Source of the DNA: JBEAOO01 sp041164825
GTDB taxonomy: Bacteria; Pseudomonadota; Gammaproteobacteria; Burkholderiales; Burkholderiaceae_C
Assembly: GCA_041164825.1 (NCBI GenBank)
Contig: JBEAOO010000302.1
Location: forward strand, 1 to 11,885
Direction of reading: 5' to 3'
DNA length: 11,885 nt
The translations under genes and the position numbers were made by a program. The notes beneath the pieces were generated by a model that saw only the letters and a list, made by a program, of their open reading frames with translations, ran no database searches and was not told the DNA's origin. Positions 1 through 5,747 of this stretch are shown here, in pieces (within the stretch, counting starts at the first letter, position 1; every line of letters begins with the position of its first letter).

Positions 1-351
1 GGCGGTGGCATGCCACGTCCACGCACGCCGCGGTGTGGGCCGGGGCGGTGATGGGCCGGGGCGATGTGCGCAGGTAAAGGGGGAATGGGCCGACCGAAGG
101 GCGGACCAGGAGGACACGGAGCACATCGCCCCGGCCCAGCACCGCCCTTGCGCCAATCGTCGAACCGGAGTTCTTCGAACGGGAAGCGGCCGCAGGCCAC
201 GTCCTGCAACCTGTCGAGAGCCAGCCTTCCCGGCCACGGAGAACAGTGCCTTTGAGCGCACGCCAGTCCCATTCGTTTGCGCCCTCGTTCGGCCGCCGCA
301 CAAGGTCTTTTCCGGGCTTCGAATGCCCGCCCGCCCGCTACCATGCCGGCC
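1..351. other. No convincing gene; small repeats only
   Basis: I see no believable gene here. Open frames exist on the + strand, but their translations are rich in Arg, Pro and Ala without domain character and overlap the next gene out of frame. Small structures are visible: a perfect 12-bp palindrome GTGGCATGCCAC at 5-16, and a 15-bp sequence at 36-50 repeated at 52-66 with one mismatch. The end of an upstream transcription unit may lie here, but no clear hairpin plus T-tract was found. Confidence 0.5.
339..344 (+). promoter_or_regulatory. Possible -10 hexamer for the ybaN-like gene
   Basis: The hexamer TACCAT ends exactly 7 nt before the ATG at 352, so transcription would begin at or next to the start codon and give a leaderless message. 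No Shine-Dalgarno sequence precedes either ATG (343 or 352). No good -35 box is visible. The same spacing recurs before the TetR and YliI-like genes in this window, which is the main reason to note it. Confidence 0.3.
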
Positions 352-723
352 ATGTTGCACCGTTGGTTGATCCTCCTGTTGTGGCGCGCACTCGCGGCGC
401 TGAGTGTGGTGCTGGCGCTGATTGGCGTGGCCCTGCCGGGCCTGCCCACGGTGCCGTTTTTGCTGGTGGCCGCCTGGGCCGGGGGCAAGGGCTGGCCGCG
501 TTTGGAGCAGTGGCTGCTGAACCATGCGCACTTCGGCCCGCCCATCCGCCGCTGGCGCGAGCACGGTGCTGTGCCGCGTCGCGCCAAGTGGTTCGCCAGC
601 GTGTCGATGGCGCTCAGCGCCGTGGTGCTGTGGGGCACCGCCGCACCGCTGGCCGTGCGCGTGGGCACGCCGGTGTTCATGCTGTGCGTGGCCCTCTGGT
701 TGTGGCGCCGGCCTGAGGTCTGA
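352..723 (+). CDS. ybaN: YbaN-like DUF454 inner-membrane protein
   Basis: This is a small inner-membrane protein of the DUF454/YbaN family, whose biochemical role is not established. It is 123 aa from the ATG at 352, close to the roughly 125 aa usual for the family; an ATG at 343 would add three residues. Family features are visible. An N-terminal hydrophobic segment runs into LPGLPTVPFLLVAAW, which matches the family's LP-x-LPT-x-PF core. The Trp-Leu-Leu...FGPPIRRWREHGAVPRRAKW stretch follows, and a C-terminal hydrophobic region spans about residues 75-118. Neither candidate start has a ribosome-binding site. It reads toward the TetR gene with a 98-nt gap and is probably a separate housekeeping gene. 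Family assignment is firm; the start is uncertain by three codons. Confidence 0.85.
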   Translation: MLHRWLILLLWRALAALSVVLALIGVALPGLPTVPFLLVAAWAGGKGWPRLEQWLLNHAHFGPPIRRWREHGAVPRRAKWFASVSMALSAVVLWGTAAPLAVRVGTPVFMLCVALWLWRRPEV

Positions 724-808
724 GCCAGCCGCAGGCGTCTGCCGCGCGGTGCCCGCCGATGCGTGGTGCGGATGCGTGGGGCCGCCGCCGGGCCCGCCGT
801 GATGGCGG

Positions 809-814
809 CACAAT
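809..814 (+). promoter_or_regulatory. Possible -10 hexamer for the TetR gene
   Basis: CACAAT sits exactly 7 nt before the ATG at 822, so the transcript could start at the A of the start codon. No ribosome-binding site precedes that ATG. The region upstream is too GC-rich to pick a -35 box. This is inference from spacing only. Confidence 0.3.
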
Positions 815-821
815 CGCGCCC

Positions 822-1520
822 ATGCCGACACCGACCTTGCCCGATATGAACGAACCAGTGGGAACAGTCGCGCCCAAGCGCCGTGGCCGCCCGCCGCTGG
901 AGGGGCGCACCAACGACCCCGAGCGCACGATGCAAGACATCATCGAGGTGGCCACCGCCGAGTTCGCGGCCAAGGGGCTGGCGGGCGGGCGCATCGACGA
1001 GATCGCCGCCCTCACGCGCACCAGCAAGCGCATGATTTATTACTACTTCGAGAGCAAAGAGGGCCTCTACGTGGCCGTGCTCGAAGAGGCCTACCGCCGC
1101 ATCCGCGCGATCGAAAACGACCTGCACCTGGATGATCTGGCACCCGAAGCCGCACTGCGCAAATTGGTTGATTTCACGGTGAGCTACCAGCGCAACCACC
1201 CGGCCTTCATCCGCCTGGTGATGACCGAAAACATCCACAACGGCGAGTTCCTGGCCAAGTCCAACACCATCCAAGACCTCAATGTGCCGGCCATCAACGC
1301 GGTCGAGCGGGTGTACCGCCGCGGCGTGGCCGATGGCGTGTTCCGCCCCGGCCTCGACCCGGTGGACCTGCACATGTCCATCAGTGCGTTGAGCGTGTTC
1401 AACGTCGCCAACAAGCACACCTTCTCGCTGATCTTCAAGCGCGATCTGGACGACCCGCAAGCCGTCATCGAGCGCCGCGCCAACATCGTCGAGATGATGG
1501 TGCGCTACGTCAAAGCCTGA
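822..1520 (+). CDS. TetR/AcrR-family transcriptional regulator
   Basis: This is a TetR-family DNA-binding regulator of 232 aa, a normal size for the family. A basic tail with an AT-hook-like RRGRPPLEGR (residues 20-29) precedes the TetR N-terminal domain. The helix-turn-helix runs at about 57-76 (RIDEIAALTRTSKRMIYYYF), followed by the typical SKEGLYVAVLEEAYR helix. The C-terminal ligand-binding and dimerisation region spans about 100-232, and its ligand cannot be read from sequence. The ATG at 822 is chosen because it keeps the basic tail and follows a -10-like hexamer; ATG 846 and an ATG at 759 are alternatives. It lies 135 bp upstream of a TRAP transporter on the same strand, with a palindrome between them. 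I infer that it controls that transporter, probably as a repressor released by the imported compound or a catabolite. Confidence 0.88.
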   Translation: MPTPTLPDMNEPVGTVAPKRRGRPPLEGRTNDPERTMQDIIEVATAEFAAKGLAGGRIDEIAALTRTSKRMIYYYFESKEGLYVAVLEEAYRRIRAIENDLHLDDLAPEAALRKLVDFTVSYQRNHPAFIRLVMTENIHNGEFLAKSNTIQDLNVPAINAVERVYRRGVADGVFRPGLDPVDLHMSISALSVFNVANKHTFSLIFKRDLDDPQAVIERRANIVEMMVRYVKA

Positions 1521-1584
1521 GGGCGGTGGCGTTCCACCCCGGCGCGTGATGGGACCAGGCGCATCGGGTTTCCCCTCATTTAAT

Positions 1585-1600
1585 TACTAACCAGTTCGTA
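1585..1600. promoter_or_regulatory. Candidate TetR-type operator
   Basis: TACTAACCAGTTCGTA is an imperfect palindrome in which six of eight base pairs are symmetric about the 1592/1593 centre. Its form (TAC-x-AAC, two central bases, GTT-x-GTA) suits TetR-family dimers. It lies in an AT-richer stretch and abuts TACATTATT, where a -10 box could lie, so bound protein would probably block transcription of the TRAP genes. I found no second copy in front of the other genes. Binding by the adjacent regulator is inferred. Confidence 0.5.
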
Positions 1601-1614
1601 CATTATTGAGGCTC

Positions 1615-1637
1615 GTCAACACGCGATGACGTGTGAC
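1615..1637 (+). promoter_or_regulatory. Hairpin in the leader of the TRAP operon
   Basis: Positions 1615-1623 pair with 1630-1637 in an 8-bp stem with one bulged A and a 6-nt loop (CGATGA). It ends 7 nt before the AGGAGA ribosome-binding site at 1645-1650. It could be a leader RNA structure affecting stability or translation of the first TRAP gene, or a second protein-binding site. There is no T-tract, so it is not an intrinsic terminator. Confidence 0.35.
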
Positions 1638-1655
1638 CCCCTTTAGGAGACCGCT

Positions 1656-2213
1656 GTGGTGGACAAATTTCTCGATCGGTACTGCAAGCTGCTGGAGCTG
1701 CTGATGGCCGTGGCCATGGCCGTGATGGTCGTGCTGGTGTTTGGCAATGTGGTGGCGCGCTACGGTTTCAACTCCGGCATCGCCATTTCTGAGGAAGTCT
1801 CGCGCTGGTTGTTTGTGTGGGTCACCTTCTTGGGCGCCACCGTGGCCGTCAAGGAGCACGGCCACCTCGGCACCGACTTTCTGCTCGCCAAATTGCCCCC
1901 CATCGGCCAGCGCATCTGCCTGGTCATCAGCTACGGCCTGATGATTTACTGCACCTGGCTGCTGTTCAGCGGCTCGCTGGCCCAGGCCAAGATCAACTGG
2001 GACGTGGAGGCTCCGGTGTCCGGCGCCTCGGTCGCCATCTTCTACGCCTCGGGCGTGTTTTTCGCTGCCTCGTCGGGCCTGATGCTGCTGCGTCAACTCT
2101 GGCAGTTGCTCTCCGGCCAGGTGAAGGACGAAGACCTGGTGAACATCAAAGAATCTGAAGAGCTGGCGCAGATCGACGAGCTGCACCTCGACCGCAGCGG
2201 CACCTACAAGTGA
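1656..2213 (+). CDS. dctQ: TRAP transporter small membrane subunit (DctQ family)
   Basis: This is the small integral-membrane subunit of a tripartite ATP-independent periplasmic transporter. With the large subunit and a periplasmic binding protein it drives uptake of a carboxylate using an ion gradient. The protein is 185 aa with four predicted membrane segments at about 14-36, 50-67, 87-109 and 124-148. The DctQ signature is clear: NVVARYGFNSG, then EEVSRWLFVWVTFLGA (E46, E47, R50). The C-terminal tail is charged. The start is GTG at 1656, with a second GTG at 1659. AGGAGA at 1645-1650 lies 5 or 8 nt upstream, so either could be used. It is the first gene of a QMP-ordered operon and ends 19 nt before the large subunit. 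Substrate is not readable from this subunit. Confidence 0.92.
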   Translation: MVDKFLDRYCKLLELLMAVAMAVMVVLVFGNVVARYGFNSGIAISEEVSRWLFVWVTFLGATVAVKEHGHLGTDFLLAKLPPIGQRICLVISYGLMIYCTWLLFSGSLAQAKINWDVEAPVSGASVAIFYASGVFFAASSGLMLLRQLWQLLSGQVKDEDLVNIKESEELAQIDELHLDRSGTYK

Positions 2214-2232
2214 TCCCCCGGAGACACACCAC

Positions 2233-3513
2233 ATGACCGTTTTCATCTTCCTGGGATCGCTCTTGGCCGCCATGGCCATCGGGGTGCCCATCGCCTACGC
2301 GCTGCTGGTGTCGGGCACCGCCCTGATGTGGCACCTTGATTTGTTCGACGCCCAGATCCTGGCGCAGAACGTCGTCAACGGCGCCGATTCCTTCCCGCTG
2401 CTGGCCGTGCCCTTCTTCATGCTGGCCGGCGAAATCATGAACGTCGGCGGCCTGTCCAACCGCATCGTCAAGCTGGCCCTCACGCTGGTGGGCCACAAGC
2501 GCGGCGGCCTGGGCTTTGTCGCCATCTTGGCCGCGTGTTTGTTGGCTGCGCTGTCGGGCTCGGCGGTGGCCGATACCGCGGCCCTGGCTGCCCTGCTGTT
2601 GCCCATGATGGTCAAGGCCGGCCACGACAAAGCCCGCGCCGGCGGCTTGATCGCCTCGGCCGGCATCATCGCGCCGGTGATCCCGCCGTCGATTGGTTTT
2701 GTGGTGTTCGGCGTGGCCGGCAATGTGTCGATCAGCAAGCTGTTCCTGGCCGGCATCGTGCCGGGCCTGCTGATGGGCTTGTCGATTGCGGTGGCGTGGT
2801 ACTGGGTGTCGCAGCGCGAAAACATCACCCCGCCGCCCAAGGCCACCGCCGCCGAGCGCCTGCATGCGTTCAAGGAATCGACCTGGGCTTTGTTCCTGCC
2901 GGTGATCGTGCTGGTGGGCCTGAAGATGGGTGTGTTCACGCCCACCGAAGCCGCCGTGGTCGCCGCCGTGTACGCCTTGCTGGTGGCCACGCTGGTCTAC
3001 CGCGAACTGCACTGGCACCAGGTGCGTGAGGTGTTCGTCAGCGCCGCCAAGACCACCGCTGTGATCATGTTCTTGGTCGCCGCCGCCATGGTGTCGGCCT
3101 GGTTGATCACGGTGGCCGACATCCCGAGCCAACTCATTGCCATGCTCGAGCCGCTGATGGGCAGCCCGACGCTGCTGATGATTGCCATCATGCTGCTGGT
3201 GATGGCCGTGGGCACCGCCATGGACATGACCCCGACCATCCTGATCATGACCCCGGTGCTGATGCCCGTCATCAAGGCCGCCGGCATCGACCCGGTCTAC
3301 TTCGGCGTGCTGTTCATCATCAACAACGCCATCGGCCTGATCACCCCGCCTGTGGGCACGGTGCTCAACGTGGTGGCCGGCGTGGGCAAGATGCGCATGG
3401 ACGAAGTCACCCGCGGCGTCATCCCCTTCATGGTGGCGCAGTTCATCGTGATGTTCATGATGGTGCTGTTCCCGTCTCTGGTGATGGTGCCGATGCGCTG
3501 GTTCACGGGCTGA
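2233..3513 (+). CDS. dctM: TRAP transporter large membrane subunit (DctM family)
   Basis: This is the large, transporting membrane subunit of the TRAP system. It is 426 aa, the standard DctM length, and hydrophobic throughout, consistent with 11-12 membrane segments. Family motifs are intact. FFMLAGEIM lies at about 61-69, GSAVADTAALAALLLPMM at about 109-126, and IIAPVIPPSIGF at about 145-156. In the second half a matching repeat reads GTAMDMTPTILIMTPVLMPV, followed by NNAIGLITPPVGTVLNVV. These correspond to the two pseudo-symmetric transport halves. The ATG at 2233 has GGAGA at 2220-2224 and follows the small subunit by 19 nt, so the two are probably cotranscribed and must form one complex. 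No truncation or frameshift is seen. Confidence 0.95.
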   Translation: MTVFIFLGSLLAAMAIGVPIAYALLVSGTALMWHLDLFDAQILAQNVVNGADSFPLLAVPFFMLAGEIMNVGGLSNRIVKLALTLVGHKRGGLGFVAILAACLLAALSGSAVADTAALAALLLPMMVKAGHDKARAGGLIASAGIIAPVIPPSIGFVVFGVAGNVSISKLFLAGIVPGLLMGLSIAVAWYWVSQRENITPPPKATAAERLHAFKESTWALFLPVIVLVGLKMGVFTPTEAAVVAAVYALLVATLVYRELHWHQVREVFVSAAKTTAVIMFLVAAAMVSAWLITVADIPSQLIAMLEPLMGSPTLLMIAIMLLVMAVGTAMDMTPTILIMTPVLMPVIKAAGIDPVYFGVLFIINNAIGLITPPVGTVLNVVAGVGKMRMDEVTRGVIPFMVAQFIVMFMMVLFPSLVMVPMRWFTG

Positions 3514-3584
3514 TCGGCAACCGCACATACCGAGAGATCAACCGATCCACAAGCTCACGCGTTGAGCCTTTTCCTTCCACCCCT

Positions 3585-3596
3585 GAGAGAGAGAGA
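3585..3596 (+). promoter_or_regulatory. (GA)6 Shine-Dalgarno tract before dctP
   Basis: Six GA dinucleotides sit 6 nt before the ATG of the binding-protein gene and supply its purine-rich ribosome-binding site. A pure dinucleotide tract offers several overlapping pairing registers and can change length by slippage. The 89-nt gap before dctP contrasts with the 19-nt gap before dctM, so the binding protein may be expressed separately at a higher level. Confidence 0.6.
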
Positions 3597-3602
3597 CAAC
3601 AC

Positions 3603-4598
3603 ATGAAACGCATCATCCTCAAGACCCTGATCGCCGCCATCGCTGTGGCTGCCACCGGCTTGGCCGCAGCCCAAGAAAAGACCTTCAAGTTCGCGCTGCA
3701 AAACCCCAAGGGCCACCCGCTCGAAATGGGCGCCGTGAAGTTCGCTGAGCTGGTTGCGGCCAAGTCGGGCGGCCGCTTCAAGGTCAACGTGTTTGCCGGC
3801 GGCACGCTGGGTGGCGACGCCGCCAACGTGTCGGCCCTGCAAGGCGGCACGGTCGAATTCGTGATGCTGAACTCCGGCATCCTGGCCTCGCAGGTCAAGG
3901 ACTTCGAAGTCTTCGACATGCCCTTCCTGTTCGCCAACGCCAAGGAAGCCGACACCGTGGTCGACGGCCCCTTCGGCCAAAAGCTGCACGCCAAGTTGGC
4001 TGAGAAGGGCATCATCGGCCTGGCCTACACCGAGCTGGGTTTCCGCAACATCACCAACAGCAAGAAGGCCATCAACACCGTTGAAGACCTGGCTGGCCTG
4101 AAGCTGCGCGTGATCCCCAACGCCATCAACATCGACTGGGTCAAGTCGGTCGGCGCCAACCCCACGCCGCTGGCCTTCCCCGAGGTCTATGCCGCGCTGG
4201 AACAAAAGGCCATCGACGGCCAAGAAAACCCGCTGAGCGTGATCCTGGCCAACAAGTTCTATGAAGTGCAAAAGAACTTGGCCGTCACCAACCACCAGTA
4301 CAACCCGCAATCGATCATCTTCAGCAAGAAGGTCTGGGACACCCTGGCCCCGGCCGACCAGAAGCTGATCCAGGACGCGGCCAAAGAAGCCGCCGTCTAC
4401 GAGCGCCAAGTCAACCGCTCCAAGTCGGCCGACGACCTGGCCGAGCTGAAGGCCAAGGGCATGCAAGCCACCGAACTGAGCGCCGCCGAACAAGCCAAGC
4501 TGCGCGAAAAGTTCAAGCCCGTGGTCGAAAAGCATGGCGCCGCCATTGCTGCCACCCTGGCCGAGCTGCAAGCTGAACTGGCCAAGATCCGCAAGTGA
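3603..4598 (+). CDS. dctP: TRAP transporter periplasmic substrate-binding protein (DctP family)
   Basis: This periplasmic solute receptor delivers substrate to the DctQM pair. It is 331 aa, normal for the family. A signal peptide covers about residues 1-23 (Lys/Arg start, Ala-rich core, likely cleavage within AAAQ). DctP features follow: GGTLGGD at about 66-72, VEFVMLNSG, and LGFRNITNSKKAI around R148. Next is the family core GLKLRVIPN with R169, in which this arginine normally salt-bridges the substrate carboxylate. PLAFPEVYAALEQKAIDGQENP then completes the ligand cleft. The C-terminus is Lys/Ala/Glu-rich helix. An organic acid ligand is therefore expected. Downstream enzymes point to quinate, shikimate or dehydroshikimate, but this is inference from context. 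A strong terminator follows immediately. Confidence 0.95.
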   Translation: MKRIILKTLIAAIAVAATGLAAAQEKTFKFALQNPKGHPLEMGAVKFAELVAAKSGGRFKVNVFAGGTLGGDAANVSALQGGTVEFVMLNSGILASQVKDFEVFDMPFLFANAKEADTVVDGPFGQKLHAKLAEKGIIGLAYTELGFRNITNSKKAINTVEDLAGLKLRVIPNAINIDWVKSVGANPTPLAFPEVYAALEQKAIDGQENPLSVILANKFYEVQKNLAVTNHQYNPQSIIFSKKVWDTLAPADQKLIQDAAKEAAVYERQVNRSKSADDLAELKAKGMQATELSAAEQAKLREKFKPVVEKHGAAIAATLAELQAELAKIRK

Positions 4599-4611
4599 TC
4601 TGAGTGCGCCG

Positions 4612-4647
4612 GGGCCGCCGCAGCTGAGGCGCGGCGGCCCTTTTTTT
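4612..4647 (+). terminator. Strong intrinsic terminator after dctP
   Basis: A perfect 10-bp GC stem (4612-4621 with 4631-4640) encloses a 9-nt loop and runs directly into seven T residues at 4641-4647. This is a textbook rho-independent terminator starting 13 nt after the dctP stop. It separates the transporter genes from the dehydrogenase gene and rules out an in-frame TTG at 4646 as that gene's start. Confidence 0.92.
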
Positions 4648-4648
4648 G

Positions 4649-4681
4649 TCCGCTGTGTTGATCCGCTGTGTGCCACAGCGG
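4649..4681. promoter_or_regulatory. Repeat cluster upstream of the dehydrogenase gene, possible operator
   Basis: TCCGCTGTGT occurs at 4649-4658 and again at 4662-4671. CCGCTGTG at 4663-4670 is also the left arm of a perfect inverted repeat with CACAGCGG at 4674-4681 (8-bp arms, 3-nt spacer). One motif is thus present three times in 33 bp, between the terminator and the GTG start at 4727. There is no T-tract after the hairpin, so it is not a second terminator. A regulator-binding site for a separate promoter is the simplest reading. It does not resemble the 1585-1600 palindrome. Confidence 0.45.
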
Positions 4682-4726
4682 GCCACGCATCCCCGTATTC
4701 ATCCTCTTTCTGAGCCGAGGTCTGCT

Positions 4727-5617
4727 GTGAGTGCCACCCCCCTGTCTCCCCCCGCCACCCCGCGCAAACTGCTGGTGGGCCTGATCGGCCAAGGCATCCA
4801 GCAATCGATGACCCCGGCCATGCAGGAAGAAGAAGCACGCCAACAAGGCCTGCGCCTGCACTACCAACTCATCGACCTCGACCTGCGCAAGCTCGGTGTC
4901 GAGGCCCTGCCTGGCCTGATCGACGCTGCCCGCACCATGGGCTTTGCCGGCCTCAACATCACCTACCCCTGCAAACAGGCCGTGCTGCCGCTGCTCGATG
5001 AGCTGTCCGACGAGGCGCGCGCCATGGGTGCGGTCAACACCGTGGTGTTCAAAGACGGCCGCGCCATTGGCCACAACACCGATGGCTCCGGCTGGGCCTG
5101 GGGCTTCCAGCGCACCCTGCCCGATGCCGATTTGAGCCGCGTGGTGCTGCTCGGCGCCGGTGGCGCCGGCTCGGCCATCGCCCACGCCGCCCTGCGCATG
5201 GGCGTGGGCCACCTCACCTTGGTCGACAGCGACGCCGCCCGCGCCAACGGCCTGGCCGACACGCTCAACAGCCTCTACGGCGCCGGCCGCGCCAGCGGCA
5301 GCACCGATGCCGCAGCCGCCCTGCAAGGCGCCACTGGTTTGATCCACGCCACGCCCACCGGCATGGACAAGCTGCCCGGCCTGCCGCTGGACGCCGCGCT
5401 GCTGCACGCCGGCCTGTGGGTGTCCGAGGTGGTGTACTTCCCGCTCGACACCGCGCTGCTGAAGGCCGCGCGCGCTGCCGGCTGCCGCGTCTGCCACGGC
5501 GGCACCATGGCCGTGGGCCAGGCCGTCGGCGCGTTCGAACACTTCACCGGCCTGCAGGCCGAACCAGCCCGCGTGGAAGCCCACTTCCTGGCCATGCTCG
5601 AAGCGCGTCGCGGCTGA
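4727..5617 (+). CDS. Quinate/shikimate dehydrogenase, QsuD-like (shikimate dehydrogenase fold)
   Basis: This enzyme probably oxidises quinate to 3-dehydroquinate and/or shikimate to 3-dehydroshikimate with NAD+. It is 296 aa. Substrate domain: GLIG (18-21), SMTPAMQ (27-33), GLNITYPCKQ with catalytic Lys83, GAVNTVV, and GHNTDGSG with catalytic Asp119. Nucleotide domain: GAGGAG (143-148), then TLVDSD with Asp167 at the end of strand 2. That acid replaces the N-R-T type motif that binds NADP phosphate in AroE, indicating NAD preference. Ser-x-Thr at 27-29, KQAVLPLLDEL and VVYFPLDTALLKAARAAGC closely resemble actinobacterial QsuD as I recall it. The GTG at 4727 has CGAGG 6 nt upstream. Context (TRAP transporter before, dehydroquinase after) supports catabolism. 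It could still serve biosynthesis if no other aroE exists. Confidence 0.85.
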   Translation: MSATPLSPPATPRKLLVGLIGQGIQQSMTPAMQEEEARQQGLRLHYQLIDLDLRKLGVEALPGLIDAARTMGFAGLNITYPCKQAVLPLLDELSDEARAMGAVNTVVFKDGRAIGHNTDGSGWAWGFQRTLPDADLSRVVLLGAGGAGSAIAHAALRMGVGHLTLVDSDAARANGLADTLNSLYGAGRASGSTDAAAALQGATGLIHATPTGMDKLPGLPLDAALLHAGLWVSEVVYFPLDTALLKAARAAGCRVCHGGTMAVGQAVGAFEHFTGLQAEPARVEAHFLAMLEARRG

Positions 5618-5682
5618 AACCACGCCCGCATCCTCCCGCCCTGAGGCCCGAGACCCGACGCCTCTGCGTGGGCCGGCCATTG

Positions 5683-5716
5683 CAAAATGGCAGCCCACCG
5701 TCTGACCACCGTCTGA
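5683..5716 (+). promoter_or_regulatory. Possible aroQ promoter element and 11-bp tandem repeat
   Basis: The 130-nt gap before the dehydroquinase gene holds TTGCAAAAT, whose CAAAAT (5683-5688) could be a -10 box. An exact tandem duplication of CCACCGTCTGA follows at 5695-5705 and 5706-5716. No clear -35 box is visible. If the element works, the message would have a leader of about 50 nt and aroQ could be transcribed apart from the dehydrogenase gene. Confidence 0.3.
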
Positions 5717-5747
5717 CCACCGCCACCGCCATCGAAAGCCCACCGCC

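Noticed and set aside
5..370. 121-aa + strand frame at the window start
   Set aside because: Arg/Pro-rich, no domain, and overlaps the YbaN-like gene out of frame.
1521..1540. Terminator after the TetR gene
   Set aside because: GGTGG-CGTT-CCACC forms only a 5-bp hairpin and is not followed by T residues.
2146..3528. 460-aa open frame on the - strand opposite dctM
   Set aside because: His-, Gln- and Asp-rich low-complexity translation typical of the antisense of a hydrophobic GC-rich membrane protein; the + strand DctM is unambiguous.
4646..4726. N-terminal extension of the dehydrogenase from a TTG at 4646
   Set aside because: The codon lies in the T-tract of the terminator; the GTG at 4727 has a ribosome-binding site and fits family length.
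3555..4838. Long - strand frame opposite dctP and the terminator
   Set aside because: It runs through a strong + strand terminator and antisense to a clear DctP; composition is that of a shadow frame.
4727..5617. Plain biosynthetic aroE annotation
   Set aside because: Asp167 at the cofactor site, the Ser-x-Thr loop and the context fit a QsuD-type enzyme better; retained only as an alternative.
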